Counted from the stretch's first letter, positions 1 to 5,986 are shown. The stretch: 11,503 nt of DNA from Chlamydiota bacterium (GCA_013041585.1 JABEVM010000222.1:1-11503), one strand, 5' to 3'. The notes: a model not told the origin generated them from the sequence alone. Made by a program: numbers and translations.

Positions 1-14
1 ATTCAGGGGTTTGC

Positions 15-1583
15 ATGTCTTCAAGTAATCGCACTGGTCCACTAGGCTCATTTTCAGGGTTCTTAAGCTCTTTACCTGCAAGGGGAAGGGTGTTGAGTAT
101 TCAAGAAAATCCCATCGATGGGGGACATATTGAAGCTGGAGCCCAATTTACAGGAAGACAAGTCGTAAAAGCTCATAATATAGTAGCTCCGCGCACTGGC
201 TGGGCAGCCTCACGAATCTGGGGGGTGGCTGCGTGGTGCGGGTCAAAGGCAGGGAACGTGTTCCAAATGGTCTTCTCGGCTATAGGGAGCGTAACGAATG
301 CTGGTTTACAGGAATCCGCTTTAGTTGTTGCGGGTGATGGTGAAGGGAGTGCGAAGTCAGGGTTAATAGGGAACTATAGTAAATACCAAGTCTCTTTATC
401 GAACCATGTAAAAGCTCTACTCAAAGCAAAAATCATACCTCATGAAGGGGTTAGGATCGCTACGTTTAGATATATTTGCACTGATTTACTAAAGAAGGAA
501 AATGTTCTAACAGAAGAAATTCTTACACTTTTGCTAGAGATTGCTAGCTCATTTAATACAAAGCTATATCAGGATAGGGCATGGGATTGCCTTTCCAGAA
601 TTTTTGTCTCAAAAGGAGATTTTGATAAGTCGATAGAAACGGCTAAACGAATTCAGGATAGAAATATGGGCGCCGCAGCCTTTTCCCATATATGCAAAGC
701 TCTGATTGAAAAGGAAGACTTTGCAAAAGTTACAGCTACCTTGCAGCATATCCCTAAAGCGCAGCGTATCTATGTAGAAAGAGGGGTTGCAGCTGCCATA
801 GAAAAACGAGCTCGGGATAATGAAATTTGGGGAGATTTTACAAAAGCTATAGAAGTTGCAAATGAGATCTCCGATCCCAAGAAGAAATCAATAGTCTTGG
901 CACGTATAGCAACTGCTTTTATTGCCAAAATCACACTTGACGTCGCTGCGGAAAATGAAGTCCTGGCCCAGGAGAATGTAAATCTAGCGCTCAAAGCGGT
1001 GTATTTAATCCCTGATGAAAAACTAAGGTCGCGATTTCTCGAGAGAATTTGGGAAGTGTACGCTCCAAATCAGAATAGGGTATGGAGTAACCTTTCCAGA
1101 ACTTTAGCCTTAGAAGGAGAGTTTGATAAATCGATAGAAATGGCTAAACGAATTCAAGATCCAGATATAAGCGCCGCAGCCTTTTCCCATATATGCAGAG
1201 CTCTGATTGAGAAAGAAGAGTTTGCAAAAGCTATAGCTACTATGCAGCATATCCCAAAAGCGCAACGTATCTTTGTAGAAAAAGGGATTTCAGCTGCCAT
1301 AGAAAAACAAGTTCACAAACATGAAATTTCGGGTGATTTTACAAAAGCTGTAGAAGCTGCAAATGAGATCCCCGATTCCAAGAGGAAATCAATGGCCTTG
1401 GCACGTTTGGCGACTACCTTTATTGCCAAAATCAAACTTGACGGTACTCCGGAAAATGAAGTCCTGGCCCAAGAGAATGTAAATCTAGCTCTCAAAGCGG
1501 TGTATTTAATCCCTGATGAAAAACTAAGGTCGCGGTTTCTCGCGAGAATTTGGCAAGTGTACGCTCCAAAATCTAAATTGTAA
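15..1583 (+). CDS. TPR-like alpha-helical repeat protein with a 167-residue tandem duplication
   Basis: The 522-residue product has no recognised enzymatic motif. Residues 1-118 are Ser/Gly-rich and variable, with a mildly hydrophobic patch near 66-95 but no clear signal peptide. From about residue 120 it is helix-turn-helix repeats of the degenerate TPR type, with the recurring pattern GDFxKAIExAxxI.D....xA...I..A. The pattern is seen at residues about 201-235, 274-308 and again in the second half. Residues 186-352 and 353-519 are a direct duplication, about 121 of 167 identical by hand count. Such repeats usually form superhelical scaffolds for protein-protein contacts, so an interaction or effector-like role is inference. 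The start is supported by AGGGG at 5-9, five bases before ATG. However, no in-frame stop is visible upstream in the 14 bases available, so an earlier start outside the window cannot be excluded. Confidence 0.85.
   Translation: MSSSNRTGPLGSFSGFLSSLPARGRVLSIQENPIDGGHIEAGAQFTGRQVVKAHNIVAPRTGWAASRIWGVAAWCGSKAGNVFQMVFSAIGSVTNAGLQESALVVAGDGEGSAKSGLIGNYSKYQVSLSNHVKALLKAKIIPHEGVRIATFRYICTDLLKKENVLTEEILTLLLEIASSFNTKLYQDRAWDCLSRIFVSKGDFDKSIETAKRIQDRNMGAAAFSHICKALIEKEDFAKVTATLQHIPKAQRIYVERGVAAAIEKRARDNEIWGDFTKAIEVANEISDPKKKSIVLARIATAFIAKITLDVAAENEVLAQENVNLALKAVYLIPDEKLRSRFLERIWEVYAPNQNRVWSNLSRTLALEGEFDKSIEMAKRIQDPDISAAAFSHICRALIEKEEFAKAIATMQHIPKAQRIFVEKGISAAIEKQVHKHEISGDFTKAVEAANEIPDSKRKSMALARLATTFIAKIKLDGTPENEVLAQENVNLALKAVYLIPDEKLRSRFLARIWQVYAPKSKL
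570..1070 (+). repeat. Tandem repeat copy 1 (501 bp, in frame)
   Basis: This is the first copy of a direct repeat of exactly 501 bp (167 codons) inside the TPR-like gene. Matching landmarks at 570/1071, 861/1362 and 1001/1502 all keep an offset of 501, so no insertion or deletion separates the copies. The copy starts at the CAG codon of residue 186. Confidence 0.9.
1071..1571 (+). repeat. Tandem repeat copy 2 (501 bp, in frame)
   Basis: This second copy lies head-to-tail with the first and ends four codons before the stop. The last third is almost identical to copy 1: about 3 differences over some 90 bases ending near 1541, with 30 consecutive identical residues. The first third is much more diverged. 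That is compatible with duplication followed by partial gene conversion. Confidence 0.9.
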
Positions 1584-1592
1584 TCTTGTTTG

Positions 1593-1598
1593 TATAAT
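1593..1598 (+). promoter_or_regulatory. Possible -10 box (TATAAT)
   Basis: A consensus TATAAT lies just after the TPR-like gene and could serve the HIT-like gene. There is no convincing -35 box 16-18 bases upstream. A start about seven bases downstream would fall in the first arm of the 1602-1644 hairpin. In AT-rich DNA a lone -10 match is weak evidence. Confidence 0.2.
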
Positions 1599-1601
1599 AA
1601 A

Positions 1602-1644
1602 TTTTTAGATTTCTTTTTCTATTTTAGAAAGGGAAATCTAAAAA
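1602..1644. other. Long AT-rich hairpin between two co-directional genes
   Basis: Bases 1602-1613 (TTTTTAGATTTC) are the exact reverse complement of 1633-1644. Inside them two possible U-G pairs and a further 5-bp stem (TTTCT at 1616-1620 with AGAAA at 1626-1630) close a 5-base ATTTT loop. The result is an almost continuous 19-bp stem. It starts 18 bases after the stop of the TPR-like gene and lies in the leader of the next gene. The stem is followed by A-rich then mixed sequence, not a T run, so it does not look like a standard intrinsic terminator. It may stabilise an mRNA 3' end or end transcription weakly. Confidence 0.5.
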
Positions 1645-1695
1645 ATCTATCTTCTTAGTAAGACATATGTTATTATTTTTGTTTTTTTAATAACT

Positions 1696-2787
1696 ATGCT
1701 TACACAAATATTCCAAAAGAAAATCATTGGGTATCTATTTTTAGGAGGGCTTATGGCAGCTGCGACTACATACGGAATTTTTCCAGCTATATCGAGAACT
1801 GAAACAAATGCAGCTCCCTTACTCTATTCTGGGGATCACATGCAGGTTGTTATTCCAAAAGAGCGCTTACTACCTGGATCTTTATGGATAGAGTCAAAAC
1901 ATGCATCCACAGCTCTTCCAGACGAGGCGCATCTTGAAAGCTACGACATGATTCAGAAAGTGGCCGCGATTTGGAAAAAAGAAAAGGGGATCACTCACTT
2001 TTTCGTTATTGCAAAAAGTGAAGCTGCTGGTAGAGCACCCATACAATTTCGTTGGGAGATGATCCCATTTCCAGACTCTCAGCTCTCTGTGCTCAGCAGG
2101 ATCTCTTTTCTTGAACGTAGCTTCAGACTTTTTATGAGGGTCAATTTTGGTGGATATTTTGTTTCCCCATCTGAAGTGCAAAGGGAGTATGCTTTTTATG
2201 AGCCACGTAAAGCCATTTTTTCCCAGCCATTTGTAAAAGAAGCTGACAAAGTAGAAGAGACTCGAAAAGATTTTTTCTGCGATTCGGAAAAAAGAGCAAA
2301 ACAGCTTATTTTTGAAGGAAGAAATGTGAATGTCTACTACGACTATGCTCCTTTAGGTGTCCCTTTGAAAAAAGGCGAGCCGGCTGTTCACTTTCTGATT
2401 GCTCCCAAAGCACATAGAGAAAATTTCTATTCCCTTACAAAATGGGAATACCTTGAAACTTCTTTGTATGCCAGCGCCTTAAACGAGCATTATACTAAAG
2501 AGAGAGAAGCTGATTGCTATCACATCCATAGAACAGGTAGACGCCTGCAGTCGGTTTGGCATCATCATCAGCATTTTCATGCAAATCCTAGAGAAAAGGA
2601 TTTCGGTGTGAAAATGACGGTATTATCAAAAATGCTTCTTGGTGGCAGGGTCCTTCCTCCGGCAGAATTGCAGAAAAGTGTGGATGAATTGAGGCCCCAT
2701 GTAGAGTCTTTGTTATTACCACTTCGCATGAGAGCTATGGAGTTTGAACAAAGCTCAGAAAAAGTTCATTTGCATAGTAAATTATAA
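1696..2787 (+). CDS. Exported or membrane-anchored protein with two HIT-like half-domains
   Basis: The product has 363 residues. Residues 1-31 look like a signal peptide or N-terminal anchor, with Lys8-Lys9 followed by a hydrophobic stretch at about 10-31. Residues about 225-300 resemble a HIT-fold nucleotide-binding domain: VHFLIAPKAH at 231-240 matches the family's LVIPKxH strand, and SVWHHHQHFH at 286-295 matches the V-x-H-x-H-x-H signature. Residues about 50-126 look like a degenerate first half, with IAKSEAAGRAPIQFRWEMIP at 105-124 aligning to the G..AGQSVxHxHxHxIP region but lacking all three histidines. HIT proteins are usually cytosolic nucleotidyl hydrolases or transferases, and GalT also has paired HIT-like halves, so an exported member is unusual. 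No Shine-Dalgarno precedes the chosen ATG. I kept it because it supplies the charged N-terminus. An internal ATG at 1753 has AGGAGG four bases upstream. The HIT call is by eye and is a moderate inference. Confidence 0.8.
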   Translation: MLTQIFQKKIIGYLFLGGLMAAATTYGIFPAISRTETNAAPLLYSGDHMQVVIPKERLLPGSLWIESKHASTALPDEAHLESYDMIQKVAAIWKKEKGITHFFVIAKSEAAGRAPIQFRWEMIPFPDSQLSVLSRISFLERSFRLFMRVNFGGYFVSPSEVQREYAFYEPRKAIFSQPFVKEADKVEETRKDFFCDSEKRAKQLIFEGRNVNVYYDYAPLGVPLKKGEPAVHFLIAPKAHRENFYSLTKWEYLETSLYASALNEHYTKEREADCYHIHRTGRRLQSVWHHHQHFHANPREKDFGVKMTVLSKMLLGGRVLPPAELQKSVDELRPHVESLLLPLRMRAMEFEQSSEKVHLHSKL

Positions 2788-2808
2788 AAGTTGCTCAATT
2801 CAACTTTT
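2786..2808. terminator. Possible bidirectional terminator between convergent genes
   Basis: AAAAGTTG at 2786-2793 is the exact reverse complement of CAACTTTT at 2801-2808, with a 7-base loop. It overlaps the stop codon of the HIT-like gene and the last codons and stop of the opposing gene. The A tract and T tract at the two stem bases suit a terminator read in either direction. Only two G-C pairs are present, so the hairpin is weak. Confidence 0.35.
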
Positions 2809-3772
2809 CATTTGGAAATAAATCTGGAAATACTGACCTTATGGAAGGTAGAGTGGGTTGCCGTAAGGTGATAGAGGGGAAGGGTGCAACTCCGATAGAT
2901 TCCTCTGAGGCTATTAGTGGTACGATGTAGGTTCTGTTATGCGTCATGGTACAGGAAACAAATTGTTCTCCTACCTGTACTGAATGCCCAATTAGTGCAA
3001 AAGCTATTTGCGATAAAGAAGAGAACCTATCCTGGAAAAAAAGAGGGACATTCAATTCATTATTATCTTTAAGATCTTGTTTTTCACTATGAACTATCCT
3101 ATCCAGTCTAAGAACAGCAAAATTTCTTATCTTTACCGTAGGGAATTCCTGATTGTCTGGTATTTTTAGAGTTTTACCTCTGAGATACCAAATCCCATTT
3201 TCTAACTCCACTTTTATTGCATGACTTAGACCTGCATATGCTACCGTTTCGGCAGTAAGTTCAAGGGTTCCTAAGGGTCTTTGGCTTTGGCCAATTGCGA
3301 TCATTGAGTACTGGATCTTGTAACATCTATAAGATGGTGGACTAGATAAAACAATGTCGTTTTCTTCTATTAGGTGAATAAGTGGAAATGCTACGCAACC
3401 AATTTTATGCATCCTTAATTCAAATGAATCGTCGGAATTGTTTTGTAAAGATAGGGGGATGAGAAAATCTTCGTTTTTATCAACTTTTTTGTTATAAAAC
3501 ACGTTGAGTATATTGTTTGTAAACGAAAAAGAGGTAATGCGAATTGTATTCTGATCAGCTTCTGGAGAAACGCGATCTTTTAGGGATAAAAACCAATCCC
3601 CATTTCTCCACTCTAATCTTAGAATGCTTTTTAAACTGATATTAGAGGCTCTTTTTTCTGCGATTAATTCTAGGCTGCCGACAAAACGATTTTGCGTAGT
3701 TGTATTAGAAAAAGCGACAGTATACTTGTAATATACTTCTTGAGGTTGGTGTAGGGAAGTAGTCAGTGCCAT
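2795..3772 (-). CDS. Unknown protein built of two beta-rich repeats
   Basis: I do not recognise this family. From the ATG at 3772 the product has 325 residues. It consists of two homologous units, roughly residues 14-131 and 150-264, at an offset of about 136 residues. Paired landmarks are YYK/CYK near 15 and 151, GSLEL/GTLEL at 32-36 and 168-172, NGDWFL/NGIWYL near 57 and 192, and IPLSLQN/VPLFFQD near 105 and 242. Alternating hydrophobic residues suggest beta sandwiches. No transmembrane helix is visible in the body. An in-frame TTG at 3784 would add four residues. Neither start has a good Shine-Dalgarno. An ATG at 3816 sits one base out of frame and would give a signal-peptide-like start if in frame (see findings). 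The gene lies about 90 bases downstream of dacB on the same strand, so it could be the last gene of that transcript. An envelope role is only inference. Confidence 0.75.
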   Translation of the reverse strand: MALTTSLHQPQEVYYKYTVAFSNTTTQNRFVGSLELIAEKRASNISLKSILRLEWRNGDWFLSLKDRVSPEADQNTIRITSFSFTNNILNVFYNKKVDKNEDFLIPLSLQNNSDDSFELRMHKIGCVAFPLIHLIEENDIVLSSPPSYRCYKIQYSMIAIGQSQRPLGTLELTAETVAYAGLSHAIKVELENGIWYLRGKTLKIPDNQEFPTVKIRNFAVLRLDRIVHSEKQDLKDNNELNVPLFFQDRFSSLSQIAFALIGHSVQVGEQFVSCTMTHNRTYIVPLIASEESIGVAPFPSITLRQPTLPSIRSVFPDLFPNEKLN

Positions 3773-3862
3773 AGCAGCGTCCAAAATTAAAACGGCAGAA
3801 GATTGCCATTTTTCATCGTATTAAATCAAGATATACTGGGCGCGCCACACTAATTTGATGAT

Positions 3863-5239
3863 TTACTTGGTAACTATCATTTCAATAAATTCATGCAAAA
3901 ACAGAGGTATTTGTTTTCGAACTTCTTGAGCAGAACCGGGGTAGTTATTGAAGAATATGCATAAGGCATATTCTTTACCTGAATCTAAGGTAAGATATCC
4001 TCCTAGATTATATATGTTGCGCATACTGCCTGTTTTTGCGCGTAGCGCAGCATGAGAGGGTAGAGGAAATGACTGAAGTGTTCCGGGTTTCCCAGCTTCA
4101 GGGAAAGAATCATACACTGATTGATATAGAGGGTTCTTCCGAATTTCTTGTAGAAGAGTTGTAAATCCTTTAGGTGTTAAAAGATTCGTTCGAGAAAGAC
4201 CCGAACCGTCGTGCATTTGGGATGGGACGCCTAAGTTTTCTAGGAATTTTTCTATTTTTTTCGATCCCTCATCTGCCTTTCCATTGCCGATAGCCTTTAG
4301 AATATGTTCTGCATAGATATTCACACTGAATTGATTCATATCTTTTACGATATCATGTAAAGAAGGAGAAGAGGTGCTGGAGATGATTTTTCTTCGGGGT
4401 GTACTATCTAAAGGCTGTCTACGTACTTCTATTCCTTGACGCGCCTCAATTTTTGTAGAAAGGGTCGCTGCGCAAAAATGGGAAGGATCTGGAATGGATC
4501 CTTTTATCGTGAGTGTGGGTTCATCGATGGGGACAGTTCCTCGGTAAAATTGAATAGGGGAGTATTCAGAGCCATAAATGAAGACCTTGTCGCCTGATCC
4601 AGCAGGACCTGTAGTTACTTCGTTATGAATGACAAGACCTGGAATTGTCGGCTCGATTTGTAAAACAGTTGCTGGGTCTCCTTCTTTTATCCCTGGCTTA
4701 AATGTGACCTTATAGAGGTTTTGGTTGATAGAGAGAGAAGAGGCTCCTGCTCCATAATAGTTTCCTAAATCTTGAAAATGCCAATAAGGTGAGGCGAGGG
4801 TAGTTTCGAAAGAGCTTGCGTCGATGATAATTTTGCCATCGACTTTATGAATTCCTTCTCTAGCTAATTCTTCGTACCATTTTGAAAATACATCCAAAGA
4901 AAGGGTTGGGTCTCCACCCCCTTTAATCCATATATTTCCATGTAGCACTCCTTTTTGATCTACAGTACCGTCATATTCTAAATCGGTCTTAAAAGAGTAC
5001 TTACCTCCAAGATCGGAGATGGCAACGACGCTCAAAGGGATTTTTTGCAAAGAGGCGACCGTGAAGAATTGCTCTGCATTTTTAGAATATACTTCCTCGC
5101 CTGTATCTACATCGATAATATGAATACCTATGTGGGCTCTTTTAAAAGACTCTGACTCAGTAAACATTTTAGGTAGCTCCTTAGATACAGCAAGGTTTGT
5201 ATAACATAAAAAGATACATAAGAGGATTTTTATTTTCAT
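3863..5239 (-). CDS. dacB: D-alanyl-D-alanine carboxypeptidase/endopeptidase, PBP4 (peptidase S13) family
   Basis: This periplasmic penicillin-binding enzyme removes the terminal D-Ala from peptidoglycan pentapeptides and/or cleaves D-Ala-mDAP cross-links. All three catalytic motifs are present: SxxK as SLQK (63-66, nucleophile Ser63), SxN as SVN (305-307) and KTGS (402-405). S13 family landmarks also fit, namely NYYGAGASSLSINQN at 160-174 and DGSGLSR at 344-350. The N-terminus is a signal peptide (Lys at 2 and 4, hydrophobic 5-18, likely cleavage near 18-20). At 458 residues it is close to the 477 of E. coli PBP4, so it is full length, with a large insert between SxxK and SxN as is typical. 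The start lies 7 bases after the stop of the upstream acetyltransferase gene and its ribosome site would lie inside that gene's end, indicating one transcript. Only a weak AAGAA precedes the ATG. The PBP4 type is assigned with confidence. The exact substrate in this organism is inference. Confidence 0.95.
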   Translation of the reverse strand: MKIKILLCIFLCYTNLAVSKELPKMFTESESFKRAHIGIHIIDVDTGEEVYSKNAEQFFTVASLQKIPLSVVAISDLGGKYSFKTDLEYDGTVDQKGVLHGNIWIKGGGDPTLSLDVFSKWYEELAREGIHKVDGKIIIDASSFETTLASPYWHFQDLGNYYGAGASSLSINQNLYKVTFKPGIKEGDPATVLQIEPTIPGLVIHNEVTTGPAGSGDKVFIYGSEYSPIQFYRGTVPIDEPTLTIKGSIPDPSHFCAATLSTKIEARQGIEVRRQPLDSTPRRKIISSTSSPSLHDIVKDMNQFSVNIYAEHILKAIGNGKADEGSKKIEKFLENLGVPSQMHDGSGLSRTNLLTPKGFTTLLQEIRKNPLYQSVYDSFPEAGKPGTLQSFPLPSHAALRAKTGSMRNIYNLGGYLTLDSGKEYALCIFFNNYPGSAQEVRKQIPLFLHEFIEMIVTK

Positions 5240-5246
5240 AAGATTC

Positions 5247-5678
5247 TTATTTTTTCATTTGTAAAAGAAGTGTATCGCAAGGATATTTTTTTTTGCACCA
5301 CTGCAGTTTTTTAGTGATTTCTTTTGGTGCCTCTTGAGGACTAGCGCAGGGAGCAAATCCAAAGCTTGTATAAAGAGAGATCAGATGTCCAAAGGGAAGG
5401 CAGTATACTGTTTGTGTAGGTTTCACTTGGTGTAAAAGAAATTGCACAATTTCTTTTGCAACTCCCTTTTTTCGAAAGGGGGAAAATACATAGATACCGC
5501 CTAATTCAAGGGTTGCATCATTTACTCGGACTAGACGCCCAAGTCCAGCTCTTTGCCTTTCAAGTTCAGCTACTGCGATCACCTCATTTTCAAATATTGA
5601 ATGAACAAATTCCACTTCATCGTAACACGTATTGACCCAATCAATTTCCGATTTTTTAGCAGGTCTTATGTGTATCAT
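5247..5678 (-). CDS. GNAT-family N-acetyltransferase
   Basis: This is a small cytosolic acetyl-CoA-dependent acetyltransferase of 143 residues with unknown acceptor. The start MIHIRPAKKSEIDWV is the classic GNAT opening beta strand plus helix. Motif A, which binds the acetyl-CoA pyrophosphate, is RKKGVA at 69-74 (Q/R-x-x-G-x-G/A), following the strand GGIYVFSPF at 60-68. Motif B is SLYTSFGF at 101-108. I chose the ATG at 5678. A TTG at 5693 would add five residues that are not part of the fold and has no ribosome site. It is the first gene of a minus-strand pair with dacB (7-base gap). That does not prove a shared pathway, although acetylation of a cell-wall precursor or an amino compound would fit. 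The C-terminus after about 115 is Lys-rich and lacks known motifs. Confidence 0.85.
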   Translation of the reverse strand: MIHIRPAKKSEIDWVNTCYDEVEFVHSIFENEVIAVAELERQRAGLGRLVRVNDATLELGGIYVFSPFRKKGVAKEIVQFLLHQVKPTQTVYCLPFGHLISLYTSFGFAPCASPQEAPKEITKKLQWCKKKYPCDTLLLQMKK

Positions 5679-5712
5679 AAGTAAAATGTCCAAAAGAGGT
5701 GAAATAGGGCTT

Positions 5713-5741
5713 AGAATAGAATTATTTGAAAAAGATTGCCA
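5713..5741 (-). promoter_or_regulatory. Possible promoter for the acetyltransferase-dacB transcript
   Basis: On the minus strand, TGGCAA (5741-5736), a 17-base spacer and TATTCT (5718-5713) lie 35 bases and more upstream of the acetyltransferase ATG. The -10 matches four of six and the -35 three of six consensus positions, so this is a weak sigma-70-type candidate chosen mainly by location. Confidence 0.25.
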
Positions 5742-5780
5742 TTATTATTCACTCCCATTCATGTAAGAGAGCTCTTTTCC

Positions 5781-5810
5781 TTGCTTTTTAGTGGATAGCT
5801 TTAGTACAAT
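5781..5810 (+). promoter_or_regulatory. Probable promoter of the amino-acid transporter operon
   Basis: TTGCTT (5781-5786), an 18-base spacer and TACAAT (5805-5810) resemble a sigma-70/sigma-66 promoter. The -10 matches five of six positions and the -35 the important TTG. A start near 5817 would put a strong Shine-Dalgarno (5829-5835) and a mini-ORF at the very 5' end of the mRNA. The binding-protein gene would then follow about 195 bases downstream. Confidence 0.55.
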
Positions 5811-5842
5811 AGGGGCATCCTTACAAGCAAGGAGGGTATATC

Positions 5843-5917
5843 ATGAACAGTTATTCACTATTTATGCTTCTTTCTATTTCCCCTTGCCATTCTCATCATC
5901 GTTTCCATCATAGCTAA
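5843..5917 (+). CDS. Candidate leader peptide or small protein, 24 codons, histidine-rich end
   Basis: An ATG at 5843 is preceded by AAGGAGG (5829-5835) with a 7-base gap, the best ribosome site in the window. The frame encodes 24 residues: a hydrophobic front (MNSYSLFMLLSIS), then PCHSHHRFHHS with five His codons among its last nine sense codons, then TAA at 5915. It lies between the promoter and the transporter genes, with a hairpin and T run after it. That is the layout of an amino-acid-sensing leader such as the enterobacterial his leader. Against this, the same bases read one frame over give a convincing membrane helix that ends at 5936. This may therefore be a frameshifted or mis-called small membrane protein whose His codons are an artefact of Ile ATC runs. 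That the site is translated is likely. Its function is open. Confidence 0.45.
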   Translation: MNSYSLFMLLSISPCHSHHRFHHS

Positions 5918-5924
5918 TTTTTTA

Positions 5925-5986
5925 CGTAAGACGTAAGCGCTAAATCATTTTTTTAGTGTCTCGTCCTACGGCTTTGCTTTTTTTTT
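5925..5986 (+). terminator. Hairpin followed by T run in the operon leader; possible attenuator
   Basis: CGTAAGACG (5925-5933) pairs with CGTCCTACG (5962-5970) with one A-C mismatch. Inside it, GCGCTAAA (5937-5944) pairs with TTTAGTGT (5952-5959) with two G-U pairs and a 7-base loop. Seven bases after the outer stem comes a run of nine T (5978-5986). The GCTTTGC between stem and T run makes it a poor textbook terminator. It lies 27 bases before the binding-protein start, so if active it would control read-through into the operon. Confidence 0.35.

Noticed and set aside
770..1495. Two minus-strand ORFs of 74 and 60 codons (770-994 and 1313-1495) with similar products
   Set aside because: They are antisense shadows of the two 501-bp repeat copies. 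Their likeness follows from the duplication and neither has a ribosome site.
1894..2181. Minus-strand ORF of 95 codons
   Set aside because: It lies wholly antisense to the HIT-like gene, with no recognisable domain or initiation signal.
3782..3784. TTG start for the beta-repeat gene
   Set aside because: It has no ribosome site and adds only four residues. The ATG at 3772 is preferred, with the out-of-frame upstream ATG noted separately.
3799..3810. 12-base sequence AAGATTGCCATT repeated at 5733-5744
   Set aside because: Both lie in or near intergenic DNA upstream of minus-strand genes. However, several shared 12-mers are expected by chance in 11.5 kb and the flanks do not match a common promoter.
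3837..3848. GC-rich palindrome GGCGCGCC after dacB
   Set aside because: It is an isolated 8-bp self-complementary site with no loop and no T run, so it is neither a terminator nor a convincing operator.
5691..5693. TTG start for the acetyltransferase
   Set aside because: The ATG at 5678 gives the standard GNAT opening, and the extra five residues have no support.
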